A DNA stretch of 64,000 nucleotides from VXYL01 sp963666465 (GCA_963666465.1 OY762824.1:4464001-4528000); one strand, 5' to 3'; counted from the stretch's first letter, positions 35,058 through 45,011 are shown. Translations and numbers: made by a program. Notes: generated from the sequence alone by a model not told the origin.

Positions 35058-36023
35058 CTTGCATGGAAGTACGCCCCCAGCGATGGGGAATTGCCGGCAC
35101 TTCCCTGCGCGTCAGCGGTCGGGGATGCTTCCCCGGCTGAAGGCTTGCATGGAAGTGCGCCCCCAGCGATGGGGAATTGCCGGCACTTCCCTGCGCGTCA
35201 GCGGTCGGGGATGCTTCCCCGGCTGAAGGCTTGCATGGAAGTGCGCCCCCAGCGATGGGGAATTGCCGGCACTTCCCTGCGCGTCAGCGGTCGGGGATGC
35301 TTCCCCGGCTGAAGGCTTGCATGGAAGTGCGCCCCCAGCGATGGGGAATTGCCGGCACTTCCCTGCGCGTCAGCGGTCGGGGATGCTTCCCCGGCTGAAG
35401 GCTTGCATGGAAGTGCGCCCCCAGCGATGGGGGAACTGCCGGCACTTCCCTGCGCGTCAGCGGTCGGGGATGCTTCCCCGGCTGAAGGCTCCCATGGAAG
35501 CACGCCCCCGGCGATGGGGGAACTGCCGGCACTTCCCTGCGCGTCAGCGGTCGGGGATGCTTCCCCGGCTGAAGGCTCCCATGGAAGCACGCCCCCGGCG
35601 ATGGGGGAACTGCCGGCACTTCCCTGCGCGTCAGCGGTCGGGGATGCTTCCCCGGCTGAAGGCTTCTTGCACGGAAGCACGCCCCCGGCGATGGGGGAAC
35701 TGCCGGCACTTCCCTGCGCGTCAGCGGTCGGGGATGCTTCCCCGGCTGAAGGCTTCTTGCACGGAAGCACGCCCCCGGCGATGGGGGAACTGCCGGCACT
35801 TCCCTGCGCGTCAGCGGTCGAGGATGCTTCCCCGGCTGAAGGCTCCTTGCACGGAAGCACGCCCCCGGCGATGGGGGAACTGCCGGCACTTCCCTGCGCG
35901 TCAGCGGTCGGGGATGCTTCCCCGGCTGAAGGCTCCCATGGAAGCACGCCCCCGGCGATGGGGGAACTGCCGGCACTTCCCTGCGCGTCAGCGGTCGGGG
36001 ATGCTTCCCCGGCTGAAGGCTCT
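35058..36023 (+). repeat. Family A tandem repeat array, 11 units
   Basis: Eleven consecutive units of about 86-93 bp. Units 1-5 share the TTGCATGGAAGTRCGCCCCC head. Units 6, 7 and 11 have CCCATGGAAGCACGCCCCC, and units 8-10 have a TTGCACGGAAGC head. Such blocks of shared variants imply expansion by local duplication. No unique spacers are present, so this is not a CRISPR array. Long frames across it encode repeated ALPCASAVGDASPAEG peptides and are treated as non-coding. The following 36024-36207 stretch shows no gene. Confidence 0.92.
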
Positions 36024-36207
36024 TAGCAGGGCACGACGGCGCGGCCAGCGCAGCACAAGCCACAAGAAGCGGCATTGGACGCGGTGTCGACTGCATGACG
36101 TGAAGACTACAGCATGGTCGGTGCTGGCGGAGGTCGGGATGCCCTTCCAACCCTTTCCCAAGGATTTTCGATGATTGGTTCGTTTTAGGACCTGGTTTTA
36201 GTCCTGG

Positions 36208-38001
36208 TCAGAAATACATCGCGTCCAGGACGAAGGTCAGCACGGCCCACATGAGGAAGGTCAGCGGCGTTCCGACGCGGACGAACTCGCTGAAGCGGTA
36301 GCCGCCGGCGCTCATTACGAGCAGATTGGTCTTGTAGGCCATTGGGGTGGCGAAGCTCATGTTGGCGCCGAACAGGACCGCGAGCACGAAGGGTTCGGGT
36401 GGCAGGTTCAACTGCGCGGCGATGCCGATGGCGATGGGGGTGCCGATCACTGCGGCGGCGTTGTTGGAGACGACGTTGGTGAGGAGCGCCAGCAGCATCA
36501 TCAGTGCGCCCAGCACGACCGTGGGAGTGGCGCCGGTGGTGGCGAACAGGAACACATCGGTGAGGTATTGGGTGGCGCCGGTCTGCACGAGGGCGTGGCC
36601 GAGGGCCAGGCTCGCCGCCACGACGAAGAAGACCGCCGGGCTGATGGCGCGGATGGCGACGCCGACGCGCAGGCAGCGAGTCGCCAGCATCAAGAGGGCG
36701 CCGAACACGGCGCTCACGGCGATGTGCATGATGCCGGTGGCAGCGAGCACGATGACGGCGGTGAGGATGCCGAGCGCCACCTTCGCCTTGCGCGTGCGCG
36801 GCAGTTCCATGGTGGCATCCAGCACCAGGAATTCGCCGTTGCGCTTGAGGCGCCGGATCTGATGGCGCGGCCCCTGCACCAGCATCACGTCGCCCTGCAC
36901 GAGCACCACGTCCTGGATTTCCTCGTGCGGTTGCCAGATGTCCTTGCCCTTGCGGTGCAGGGCGATCACGACGAGCTCGTAGTCCCTCAGGAAGGAGGAC
37001 GACTTCAAGTTGGCGCGATCCAGCGTCGAGCCGCCGGCCACCGCCACCTCCGCCATCGCAAGACCCGCGGGCGTCTCGTGGCCGGCGTCACGACGCTGCA
37101 GCGTGCCCTTCATGGCGCGGGCGAAGTTGGCGAGATGGGTGGAGGTGTCGCGTACCCGCAGGCGGTCGCCGGCGCGGAGCACTTCGTGCGGGCCGGCGTA
37201 AAGCGAGGAATCGTCGCGACGGATGCGGATGATCTTCAAGCCGTCGCCCACTGCCTTGACGGCCTCCGCCACGGTCTTGCCCACCACGCTGCTCGACTCC
37301 GAGAGCGTGATGCGGGCATCGAACAGGCGAGTGGAGGAGTCCGCCAGTTGAATCCCCCTTTCGGGGAGCATTCGCGGCGCCACCAGCCAGAGATAGAGAA
37401 TGGCGACGCCGCCGGCGATGGTCGCCGGCCATGCGAAGTCGAACATGCCGAAGCGTTCGAGGCCGGAGTCGTTGGCCACGGCCACCACGAGCAGGTTGGT
37501 GGATGTGCCGATGGTGGTGGCCATTCCACCCACCAAAGTGGCGAAGCCCATCGGCATGAGCACCCGTGTGGCGGGCGCGTTGGCGCGCAGGCAGGCGCTG
37601 ATGAGGATCGGCAATAGCAGCACGACGATGGGCGTGTTGTTGACAAAGGCCGACAGCACCGCGCCCACCAGCAGCGTCGCGAACAGCGACAGGAACGGCG
37701 CCCGCGCCCAGGCGCGGCCCAACAGCCGCCCGACCGGTTCGAGGGCGCCGGTGACGACGATGCCTTGGCCCAGCACCATCAGCGCGCACACGGAGATCAG
37801 CGCCTCGTGACCGAGCCCGAAGAACAGATCAGCCGCCTCGACGCCCTCGAACGGAAACACCGAGAAACCCACCGCCAGCAGGGATAGCAGGCCCAGGCTC
37901 GTGATTTCGAGACGGATCTTGTCTTGGCTGAAGAGGTACAGCGCCGCCACTGTCACCAGCAGCAATACAAGCGCGTGGGCGTTGGGGATGTCCGGGAACA
38001 T
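36208..38001 (-). CDS. SLC13-type transporter with two TrkA-C domains
   Basis: A 597-residue inner-membrane transporter of the DASS/SLC13-like (CitMHS/ArsB superfamily) group. Two blocks of transmembrane helices (residues about 5-215 and 400-597) flank a soluble middle with two RCK_C/TrkA-C domains (SSVVGKTVAEAVKAVGDGLKIIRIRRDD and LKSSSFLRDYELVVIALHRKGKDI). Repeated signature loops, SAFVNNTPIVVLLLPI and TNVVSNNAAAVIGTPIAI, correspond to the SNT-like sodium and substrate sites in each half. Substrate could be sulfate, a dicarboxylate or another anion. Transcribed alone from ATG 38001. Confidence 0.92.
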   Translation of the reverse strand: MFPDIPNAHALVLLLVTVAALYLFSQDKIRLEITSLGLLSLLAVGFSVFPFEGVEAADLFFGLGHEALISVCALMVLGQGIVVTGALEPVGRLLGRAWARAPFLSLFATLLVGAVLSAFVNNTPIVVLLLPILISACLRANAPATRVLMPMGFATLVGGMATTIGTSTNLLVVAVANDSGLERFGMFDFAWPATIAGGVAILYLWLVAPRMLPERGIQLADSSTRLFDARITLSESSSVVGKTVAEAVKAVGDGLKIIRIRRDDSSLYAGPHEVLRAGDRLRVRDTSTHLANFARAMKGTLQRRDAGHETPAGLAMAEVAVAGGSTLDRANLKSSSFLRDYELVVIALHRKGKDIWQPHEEIQDVVLVQGDVMLVQGPRHQIRRLKRNGEFLVLDATMELPRTRKAKVALGILTAVIVLAATGIMHIAVSAVFGALLMLATRCLRVGVAIRAISPAVFFVVAASLALGHALVQTGATQYLTDVFLFATTGATPTVVLGALMMLLALLTNVVSNNAAAVIGTPIAIGIAAQLNLPPEPFVLAVLFGANMSFATPMAYKTNLLVMSAGGYRFSEFVRVGTPLTFLMWAVLTFVLDAMYF

Positions 38002-38489
38002 GGGGCGATTCTACTTGGGGAGGGGAAGTCGGCGGCAATGTTGCAGCACTGTGTTGAGTTGGTGGCGTTGTTGAGTTGGTGGCGTTTCTCTACCCGCCAA
38101 GGAAGCCAGGAGGCTTCTTCGACTCCCCTGACCAAGGGGAGTGGGCGCGTGCCGCCGCCGCGCTCCGGCGGATGCTGACGCCGCAGGCGGCCTGAACGAA
38201 GAAGTGGAAGCCAATCGCCGCCGCAGACGCGTCAGGCACCTTGGCCGGCGCGCCAACCCATGACCGCAGATCGCTTCCAGCCAGCCTGGCCGGCCCGGAA
38301 GTGCCTGTGCGGCGCAGGTTGCCGCCGGTCCCGGACCGCAGGGGAGGGAGCTTCCGGCTCCCTGATGCGCAGAGGCTCCGGTCGCGCGCAAAACGAGCGC
38401 CCGCCTTCCGCCGGCAGCGCCGCAGGCGCGTCCAAGAAGGACCTCTGATCCTGCCCGCCGACTTCCGCGTCGGGTAGTGGGTCATCGAG

Positions 38490-38620
38490 GGGCCCCCGGG
38501 GCGAGGGCCTGCCCCAGCGCGCCGCCAGGCGCGTCCCTGCCGGCGGGCAAACCGACTGAACAAGGAGTGCGCCCTCCAACCGGTCGCGTGCGAGGGCAGA
38601 ATGACCTCGCCCCCAGCCTC
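38490..38620. repeat. Family C long hairpin in the 38002-38624 gap
   Basis: Left arm CCGGGGCGAGGGCCTGCC (near 38495) and right arm GGCAGAATGACCTCGCCCCC (near 38596) form an imperfect long hairpin immediately downstream of the LLM gene on its strand. The remaining 38002-38490 includes a short duplicated TTGAGTTGGTGGCGTT (38054-38086). No supported gene. Confidence 0.65.
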
Positions 38621-38624
38621 ATTC

Positions 38625-39659
38625 TCAGCCGACGAGTTCCGGCAGGATGGTCTCGTTGAACAGCTTGTCGCGGGTGTCGAAGTGGAGCATCTCGATGTCG
38701 AGGGCACGCAGCGCTTCGAGGCGCTCATACACCGTGTCTGGGCTGCCGATGAGGCGGGCGGCGTAGCCCTCGTTGGTGTCGAGCAGGCTCAAGTCCTCGT
38801 TGCTGGCCCACATGCCCTCGGCACCTGACGTAGCGGCGCGGCGCTTCGCTGCGCGGCTGCGGTCGATGGCGGCGATGCGGGTTTCGATCTCGCCCCAGGC
38901 TTCGGCGTCCGTCCGGCGCACCAAGGGCGCCGCATAGATGGCGAAGCGAACCGTGCGTCCGGTATCGCGGCACGCTTCCCGCACGCGGCTGATGATCCTT
39001 TCGATTCGCTCCAGCGAGCCACCGTTCAGGAACATCCAATCGGAACGGCTCGCCGCCATCGAGACCGCGTCGTCCGACTGGCCGCCCTGGAACACGGTGA
39101 GCGGGTTCGCCGGTCGCGGTTCAAGGCGCAGGCCTTCGGCACGATAGAACTCGCCTTCATAGCTGAACAGGGGCGAATCCCAAGCACCGCGCAGCACGTC
39201 GATGAACTCCGAGGACCGGGCGTAGCGCTGGTCGTGTTCGAGGGTGTCGATGCCGTACATGTCGAACTCGCGCAGGTTCCAGCCGCTGGTGACGTTGATA
39301 TCCCAGCGACCGCCGCTGATCCAGTCCATGGTCGTGCCCCATTTGGCGATGGCCGCGGGGTGGAAGAAGCCGGGATGGATGGCCGTCACGAGCCGGATGC
39401 GCTCGGTATGGGCGGCAAACAGCGCCGTCATGGCAAGGCAGTCGAGGGAGGAACCCTCGGTCTCCACACCACTCCCCCACCAGCGCTGGGCGATGAGCAG
39501 ATGCGACAGCCCCAACGCCTCGATGCGCTGCACCGCTGGCAACACGGCACTGCGCAAGGCCCGCCCATCCGGGAACTCGCCCGTGGGATTGGTGGAGACC
39601 ACCTGCGGCCCGGCAAACACCGTCGGCGCCCACGTACAGGTCAGCATCTTGCCGCTCAT
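38625..39659 (-). CDS. LLM-class flavin-dependent monooxygenase (SsuD/SfnG-like)
   Basis: A 344-residue TIM-barrel enzyme. The sequences IEALGLSHLLIAQRWWGSG, HTERIRLVTAIHPGFFHPAAIAKWGTTMDWISGGRWDINVTSGWN, YEGEFYRAEGLRLEPRP and PLTVFQGGQSDDAVSMAA correspond to the alkanesulfonate/dimethylsulfone monooxygenase branch, which uses FMNH2 from a separate reductase. The RWDINVTSGWN stretch is especially characteristic. It could cleave C-S bonds of organosulfur compounds. No flavin reductase or transporter gene of an ssu operon is adjacent, so the substrate stays open. Start ATG 39659. Confidence 0.88.
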   Translation of the reverse strand: MSGKMLTCTWAPTVFAGPQVVSTNPTGEFPDGRALRSAVLPAVQRIEALGLSHLLIAQRWWGSGVETEGSSLDCLAMTALFAAHTERIRLVTAIHPGFFHPAAIAKWGTTMDWISGGRWDINVTSGWNLREFDMYGIDTLEHDQRYARSSEFIDVLRGAWDSPLFSYEGEFYRAEGLRLEPRPANPLTVFQGGQSDDAVSMAASRSDWMFLNGGSLERIERIISRVREACRDTGRTVRFAIYAAPLVRRTDAEAWGEIETRIAAIDRSRAAKRRAATSGAEGMWASNEDLSLLDTNEGYAARLIGSPDTVYERLEALRALDIEMLHFDTRDKLFNETILPELVG

Positions 39660-39732
39660 GAGGCGATTCTACGCAATCGCGGGCTCAACCAAGACTCTGG
39701 TCAGTTCAAGCGTACAGCGGGGGGGCCTCTAG

Positions 39733-39803
39733 CCCGGATTGTTCATGAATGCGCGTAGCGGGCGACGAGACGCCGCTGTGGGTGGCCCGCACGCGTGCAG
39801 GAG
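39733..39803 (-). repeat. Family E extension module (copy 2)
   Basis: CCCGGATTGTTCATGAATGC through GCACGCGTGC is the inverted match of 32621-32685. It lies in the 285-bp gap between the divergent LLM and ABC transporter genes. No gene was recognised in 39804-39944. Confidence 0.65.
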
Positions 39804-39944
39804 GCATGGAACGGAGGACCCCGAAGGCATGGCCGCGCACCATGTCGAGGGGGGCCATGGGCTTGGGAACGAATCTTCGGGGGGATGCGCTCTGCCGGAA
39901 AAGGGCGCGCGCCTCGGCGGTGGCCTTACACTACCTCGCCCACG

Positions 39945-42161
39945 ATGGAAGCCCGCCTGCTTGAACCTGCGTCCGAGTCCCTCGGTGCCCCTGTGGCGGA
40001 GGACTTGCTGATCCGAGCCAAGGCGGATGTCGCCGCGGATGGTCGATTCGGCGCGTCTTGGGTGGAGGTGGATGGGCAGGAAGTCCGGGTGTTCGAGGAC
40101 GGCGAGCCAACCCCATTGCACCGCGTGCCCATCGAGCAGCTCACCGCCTGTCGGAGCGAGGCGCAGGTGGGCGGCGGCTCCCTGGTGCTCGAACCCGCCG
40201 GCCAAGCGCCGCTTCGCATCCGCTATTCGCAATCGCAGGCCGCCAAGTTTTCCGAGGTGGTGCGCGGCATCGAGCAGTTGCGCGAAGGCAATCCGCTGTG
40301 CATCAACGGCCACATCGAGCACAGCCGGTGCCCCACCTGCCGTCGTCTGCTGCCGGAGCGGGACGGCATCTGCCCCGCCTGCATCCGCAAGAGCGCCACG
40401 CTGGCACGGCTGGCGGTTCGGCTCTGGCCCTATCGGCTGCGCACGATCGCCGTGGCGGTTGCATCACTGGTCGTCACGGCAGCGGAACTCGCGCCGCCCT
40501 TGGTGACCGCCATGATCGTCGACGATGTGCTTGTCCCAACCGATCGCGCTCCGCCAATGGAGGAGCGCCTTGGATTGCTTGCACTGCTGGTGGCCGGGCT
40601 GGTCGGCATGCGGGTGGTTTCTTGGGCGGGCGAGTGGATTCACGGCTGGAATGCCACCTGGCTTGGTGCCCGCGTCACCGCAGACATCCGCGCGGAGCTG
40701 TATCACCGGCTGGAAATGCTCTCCCTGCCGTTCTACGACAAGCATCCGATTGGCTCGCTAATTGCCCGGGCAACCCGCGATGTGCAGATGTTGCAAGGGT
40801 TCCTGATCGACGGGGTGCCCTACCTCGTCACCAATCTGCTGACGCTTGTGGGCATCCTTGCCCTGATGCTGGGCATGAGCCTGCACCTCAGCCTCTACGT
40901 GCTCCTGCCGGTTCCCCTGATCCTGCTGTGGGGGGCGTTCTATTGGTCGCGGCTGCGCATGCTCTTCACCCGCCTGATGCAGTCCTGGAGCCGCCTGACG
41001 GATCGCACCGTCGAGACGCTCACGGGCATTCGCGTGGTGAAGTCGTTCGCGCAGGAGGCGCGGGAGATCCGTTCCTTCAACGTCGCCAACGCCGGCATCC
41101 GCGCCGCCGGCATCCGCGTGAAGCTGCATCAGGGCATCTTCTTCGCCACGATGGCGCTCATCACCGCGCTTGGCATGATGCTGGTGTGGGGCGTCGGCGG
41201 CCAGCAGGTGCTCAATGGCGCCATCACCCTCGGCACGCTGGTGGCGTTCTATTCCTACATGTGGATGTTCCTCGGCCCGATTCAGTGGCTTGGCGAGATG
41301 AACGACCAGATGTCCCGCGCCTTCGCCAGCGCAGAGCGCATCTTCGAGGTCATCGACGCGCCCCCCGAAGGCGCCGTGGAAGGTGCGGTTGCGAAGCGAC
41401 CTGCGCTCGCCGGGCATGTGCGCCTGCGCGATGTCACCTTCGGCTACGACAAGAGCAAACCCGTGCTCAAGGGCGTGGACCTGGAACTTCGGCGCGGCGA
41501 AATGGTAGGCATCGTCGGGCGCTCCGGCGTCGGCAAGACCACCATCGTCAACCTGATCGCTCGCTTCTACGACCCCGACCGGGGCAGCGTGGAAATCGAC
41601 GGGGTGGACGCGCGCGAGATGGACCCGGGCCACCTCCGCTCGCACATCGGCATGGTGCTGCAGGAGCCGTTGGTGTTCTCGGGCACCATTGCGGACAACA
41701 TCGGCTACGGCAAGCCCGGCGCCACATTGGCCGAGATCATGGACGCGGCCCGGGCCGCCAACGCCCACAGCTTCATCGTCACAAAGCCGGACGGCTACGA
41801 GACGCCGGTGGGCGAGAAAGGCACTGGGCTCTCCGGCGGCGAGCGGCAGCGGATCTCCATCGCCCGCGCCATCCTGCGCGACCCGCGCATCCTCATCTTC
41901 GACGAGGCCACGGCATCCGTGGATGTCCAGACGGAGCGGCACATTCAGGTGGCGCTCGAACGACTGATGCGGGGCCGCACCACCATCGCCATCGCCCATC
42001 GCCTCTCCACCCTGCGCGGCGCGAGTCGCATCGTCGTCATGGAGGACGGTCGCATCAGTGAGCAGGGTTCTCATGCCGAACTCATGGCCAAGCGCGGCAC
42101 GTTCCACGAACTGGTGCAAATGCAGCAGGCCACGTCCGAGATCATCGCAGTGGCGGACTGA
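39945..42161 (+). CDS. Type I ABC exporter with N-terminal zinc-ribbon domain (first of pair)
   Basis: A 738-residue fused membrane/ATPase half-transporter. Residues 1-118 are a soluble PH-like region, followed by a zinc-ribbon with Cys129, Cys132, Cys143 and Cys146 (CPTCRRLLPERDGICPACI). A six-helix exporter domain (about 155-455) contains LYHRLEMLSLPFYDKHPIGSL and TGIRVVKSFAQEAREIRSF. The ATPase has Walker A GRSGVGKTT, the Q loop VLQEPLVFSG, signature LSGGERQRISIARA, Walker B ILIFDEATASVD and the H loop IAHRLST. It is followed 2 bp later by a homologous gene and then DUF1854. This three-gene set is known near cyanophycin metabolism genes in other proteobacteria. Confidence 0.93.
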   Translation: MEARLLEPASESLGAPVAEDLLIRAKADVAADGRFGASWVEVDGQEVRVFEDGEPTPLHRVPIEQLTACRSEAQVGGGSLVLEPAGQAPLRIRYSQSQAAKFSEVVRGIEQLREGNPLCINGHIEHSRCPTCRRLLPERDGICPACIRKSATLARLAVRLWPYRLRTIAVAVASLVVTAAELAPPLVTAMIVDDVLVPTDRAPPMEERLGLLALLVAGLVGMRVVSWAGEWIHGWNATWLGARVTADIRAELYHRLEMLSLPFYDKHPIGSLIARATRDVQMLQGFLIDGVPYLVTNLLTLVGILALMLGMSLHLSLYVLLPVPLILLWGAFYWSRLRMLFTRLMQSWSRLTDRTVETLTGIRVVKSFAQEAREIRSFNVANAGIRAAGIRVKLHQGIFFATMALITALGMMLVWGVGGQQVLNGAITLGTLVAFYSYMWMFLGPIQWLGEMNDQMSRAFASAERIFEVIDAPPEGAVEGAVAKRPALAGHVRLRDVTFGYDKSKPVLKGVDLELRRGEMVGIVGRSGVGKTTIVNLIARFYDPDRGSVEIDGVDAREMDPGHLRSHIGMVLQEPLVFSGTIADNIGYGKPGATLAEIMDAARAANAHSFIVTKPDGYETPVGEKGTGLSGGERQRISIARAILRDPRILIFDEATASVDVQTERHIQVALERLMRGRTTIAIAHRLSTLRGASRIVVMEDGRISEQGSHAELMAKRGTFHELVQMQQATSEIIAVAD

Positions 42162-42163
42162 CG

Positions 42164-44404
42164 GTGGCGGCTTTCGACCAGCCCTTGCCAGCGCACATCC
42201 GCGAGCGGATCGAGGCCTTACGTGGCGGGCCGGTCGCGACGGTTGCGTGCCTTGCCAGTGACATGGTGACTGCCGAACGCTTTGGCCAGCAGTGGCTGGT
42301 GCTGAGTCGCGAGGCGGTGTACAGAGTCGGCGAACGGCCCGAGCACGACCGCCGCCTGCCCGTCGACGCCATCGCCACAGTCGAGACCGTCAATCGCGTG
42401 GGCGCCGACGTGTTGCGCCTAGGCATGCAAGATGGCCCACCGCTTGAGTTCGTCTACTCCAGGTCGCTGGCGTTCGCGTTTGGCGAAGCCGCCGAGGCAG
42501 TGCGCAGGCTCAAGAGCGCAAAGGAGCCGAACCTGCCGCAAGAGGTGGACGACGCCCGCTGCTCGCGATGCAAGCGTCTGTTGCCGGAACGCGGTGGCAT
42601 CTGCCCGGCCTGCATCCAAAAGCGCGAAACGCTGCTGCGGCTGTTGCGCCTGGTGCTGCCGTATCGCTGGGCAGCCCTGGCGCTTGTAAGCCTGACGGCT
42701 TGCGGTTCCCTGCTGGGCCTTGCACCGCCCTACATCACCAAGCGCATCGTGGACGATGTGATCACCGCTGGCAGCGGCACCGGACTTCTCGTTGCCTTCG
42801 TTGGCGCCCTGGCCGGCATCGCTGCACTCTCCTGGGGAATCGAGATTCTGCGCCGGTGGCTGAACGACATCGTCGGCTTCCGCGTCGCTGAGCAACTGCG
42901 GGCAGATCTCTTCCGCGCGCTGCAGTTCCTGCCGCTTCGGTTCTACGACAGGCGCAAGGTGGGTTCGCTTATCTCCCGCGTCAACACCGACTCCGAGCTC
43001 GTCGAGCTGCACCTCATCTTCGATGCGCCATTCATCCTCTCCAACGCCGTGATGCTGGTGGGCGTCCTGACGATGCTGTTCGCGATGGACTGGCGCCTCG
43101 CACTCTGGGTGCTCGTGCCCGTGCCGCCGTTGGTGGTGGGTGCCGCGCTGGTGTGGAATCGGATGGAGGTGCATTGGCGGCGGTGGTCGATTCGCATGGC
43201 GGGGCTCGCCTCGCACCTGAACGAATCCATCGGCGGCATCCGGGTGGTGAAGGCATTCGCCCAGGAAGAACGGGAGGGCCGCCGCTTCGATGGCCGCAAC
43301 CATGCCCTGCGCGACGCCACGGTGACCTCCGAGCGATCGTGGCTGAAGTTCATGATGGTGACGCAGTTCGTGATGAGCTTCGGCACGTTCTTCGTCTGGT
43401 ACTTCGGCGGCGCGAGTGTCGTTCGAGAAGAGCTGACGCTGGGCGTCCTGCTGGCGTTCGTGGCCTATCTGTGGATGCTCTACCAGCCGATGCAGTGGTT
43501 CAGCGACTACTACAGCTTCATGGTGCGCGCCTATGCTGGCGCCGAGCGCATCTTCGAAGTGATCGACAGTCGCCCGGAAGCCCACGACGGGCCCGCGGCC
43601 AAGCAGGAGGGTGCTGCTCGGGGCGCGCGGATGGCCGGTCGGGTCACCTTCGACAACGTGTCTTTCGGCTACGACCCGGGGCAGATGGTGTTGCGCGACG
43701 TCAATCTCGACGTGGCACCCGGGGAGATGATTGGCCTGGTCGGGCGTTCCGGCGTCGGCAAGAGCACCATGATCAACCTCGTTACGCGCTTCTACGACGC
43801 CGAACACGGCACACTGCGGCTCGGCGGCACGGACATCCGCGAAGTGCCCCTGGGGGAACTGCGTTCTCGCATCGGGTTGGTGGCGCAGGACTCGCTGCTG
43901 TTCAACGTCAGCATCGCCGACAACATTCGCTACGGGCGTCGGGAGGCGTCCTTCGAGGACGTGCTGCGGGCAGCCCGCGCCGCCAACGCACATGAGTTCG
44001 TCATCGCCCGGCCCGACGGCTACGACACCCTGGCCGGCGAGATGGGCAACCGTCTCTCCGGCGGCGAGAAACAACGTATCGCCATTGCCCGGGCCATCCT
44101 GCACGACCCGCAGATTCTCATCCTCGACGAAGCGACTTCTTCTCTGGACACCGCCACAGAGAAGAAGATTCAAGAAGCCATCGCCCGACTGGTGAAGGGA
44201 CGCACTACCTTCGCCATCGCCCACCGCCTCTCCACCCTGCGCAGCGCCGACCGGCTCGTGGTGCTGGACGAAGGCCGCATCGCCGAGATGGGCACACACG
44301 AGGAGCTAATGGCGAACCGCGGCATCTTCCACTCGCTTGTCGAGGCGCAGCGGGTGACATCCCGTGTGCTTGCGGATGGAGCGCCGGCGCGGGAGGCGGC
44401 GTGA
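42164..44404 (+). CDS. Type I ABC exporter with N-terminal zinc-ribbon domain (second of pair)
   Basis: A 746-residue paralogue of the preceding protein, GTG start 42164 two bases after its stop. It has the same architecture: N-terminal soluble domain, zinc ribbon at Cys133, Cys136, Cys147 and Cys150 (CSRCKRLLPERGGICPACI), membrane domain (RALQFLPLRFYDRRKVGSLISRVNTD, GGIRVVKAFAQEEREGRRF) and ATPase with GRSGVGKST, LSGGEKQRIAIARA, ILILDEATSSLD and IAHRLSTLRS. Two similar but distinct half-transporters strongly suggest a heterodimer. Neither shows an obviously degenerate ATP site by eye. The gene overlaps the DUF1854 gene by 4 bp (GTGA). Confidence 0.93.
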   Translation: MAAFDQPLPAHIRERIEALRGGPVATVACLASDMVTAERFGQQWLVLSREAVYRVGERPEHDRRLPVDAIATVETVNRVGADVLRLGMQDGPPLEFVYSRSLAFAFGEAAEAVRRLKSAKEPNLPQEVDDARCSRCKRLLPERGGICPACIQKRETLLRLLRLVLPYRWAALALVSLTACGSLLGLAPPYITKRIVDDVITAGSGTGLLVAFVGALAGIAALSWGIEILRRWLNDIVGFRVAEQLRADLFRALQFLPLRFYDRRKVGSLISRVNTDSELVELHLIFDAPFILSNAVMLVGVLTMLFAMDWRLALWVLVPVPPLVVGAALVWNRMEVHWRRWSIRMAGLASHLNESIGGIRVVKAFAQEEREGRRFDGRNHALRDATVTSERSWLKFMMVTQFVMSFGTFFVWYFGGASVVREELTLGVLLAFVAYLWMLYQPMQWFSDYYSFMVRAYAGAERIFEVIDSRPEAHDGPAAKQEGAARGARMAGRVTFDNVSFGYDPGQMVLRDVNLDVAPGEMIGLVGRSGVGKSTMINLVTRFYDAEHGTLRLGGTDIREVPLGELRSRIGLVAQDSLLFNVSIADNIRYGRREASFEDVLRAARAANAHEFVIARPDGYDTLAGEMGNRLSGGEKQRIAIARAILHDPQILILDEATSSLDTATEKKIQEAIARLVKGRTTFAIAHRLSTLRSADRLVVLDEGRIAEMGTHEELMANRGIFHSLVEAQRVTSRVLADGAPAREAA

Positions 44405-44925
44405 CGGCAGCGAACGAGGAGGCGGCAAACCCTGCGGCACTGGCGGCCAACGCGGAGCCGTCTAGCCTTCGCGTGTTCCGAACGCCGCCGTGGCAGACCC
44501 GGCTCACCGTGGAGGGCGTCGTGTCCTTTCTGGTGGCAAGGCCCGTGCGCGCGGCGCCACTGACCGATCCAAACCGGTTCATCTCCTTTCTCGACGCGAA
44601 GAACGAGGAAATCTGCATGGTCAACGACCTCGCAGAACTCGACGACGAGTCCCGCCAAGTGGTGGAAGCGGACCTCGCCGCCCATTACCTCACCGCCACC
44701 ATCCTCTCCATCGACTCGGCGCGCAACGAGTTCGGCACCTCGTACTGGGACGTGCGGACAGACCGCGGCGCACGCGACTTCGTGGTGCAGAACGCCGCCG
44801 AAAACGCCCGCTGGCTGGGATCCGATCGCCTCCTGCTTCTGGACGTGGACGGCAACCGATTCGAGATCCCCAACATCAACCACCTGGACAAACGCAGCAT
44901 CGGCTTCGTTCGACGGGTTCTCTGA
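44401..44925 (+). CDS. DUF1854 family protein
   Basis: A 174-residue soluble protein, GTG 44401 overlapping the ABC transporter stop. SLRVFRTPPWQTRLTVEGVVSFLVARPVRAAPLTDPNRFISFLDAKNEEI, EADLAAHYLTATILSIDSARNEFGTSYWDVRTDRGARDFVVQNAAENARWL and DVDGNRFEIPNINHLDKRS are characteristic of DUF1854. This family is consistently encoded after such ABC pairs and carries the label cyanophycin metabolism-associated in some annotation pipelines. No cyanophycin synthetase or cyanophycinase gene is in this window. Its biochemical role is unknown; translation coupling suggests it acts with the transporter. Confidence 0.92.
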   Translation: MTAANEEAANPAALAANAEPSSLRVFRTPPWQTRLTVEGVVSFLVARPVRAAPLTDPNRFISFLDAKNEEICMVNDLAELDDESRQVVEADLAAHYLTATILSIDSARNEFGTSYWDVRTDRGARDFVVQNAAENARWLGSDRLLLLDVDGNRFEIPNINHLDKRSIGFVRRVL

Positions 44926-45011
44926 GGAGATCGGCCCTTTCGGAGAGAAGCCATTCTGCCGTCCATCGCCGCTAGCGCCGCCGCCGAGGATTGGCATATG
45001 CACTCAGTATC

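Noticed and set aside
35058..36023. CRISPR array
   Set aside because: Units are contiguous and nearly identical over their whole 86-93 bp, with no variable spacers and no cas genes nearby.
35263..36174. Long open frames (up to about 300 codons) encoding repeats such as ALPCASAVGDASPAEG
   Set aside because: They exist in several frames and both strands of the family A array, start without ribosome-binding sites, and are explained by a stop-poor GC-rich repeat.
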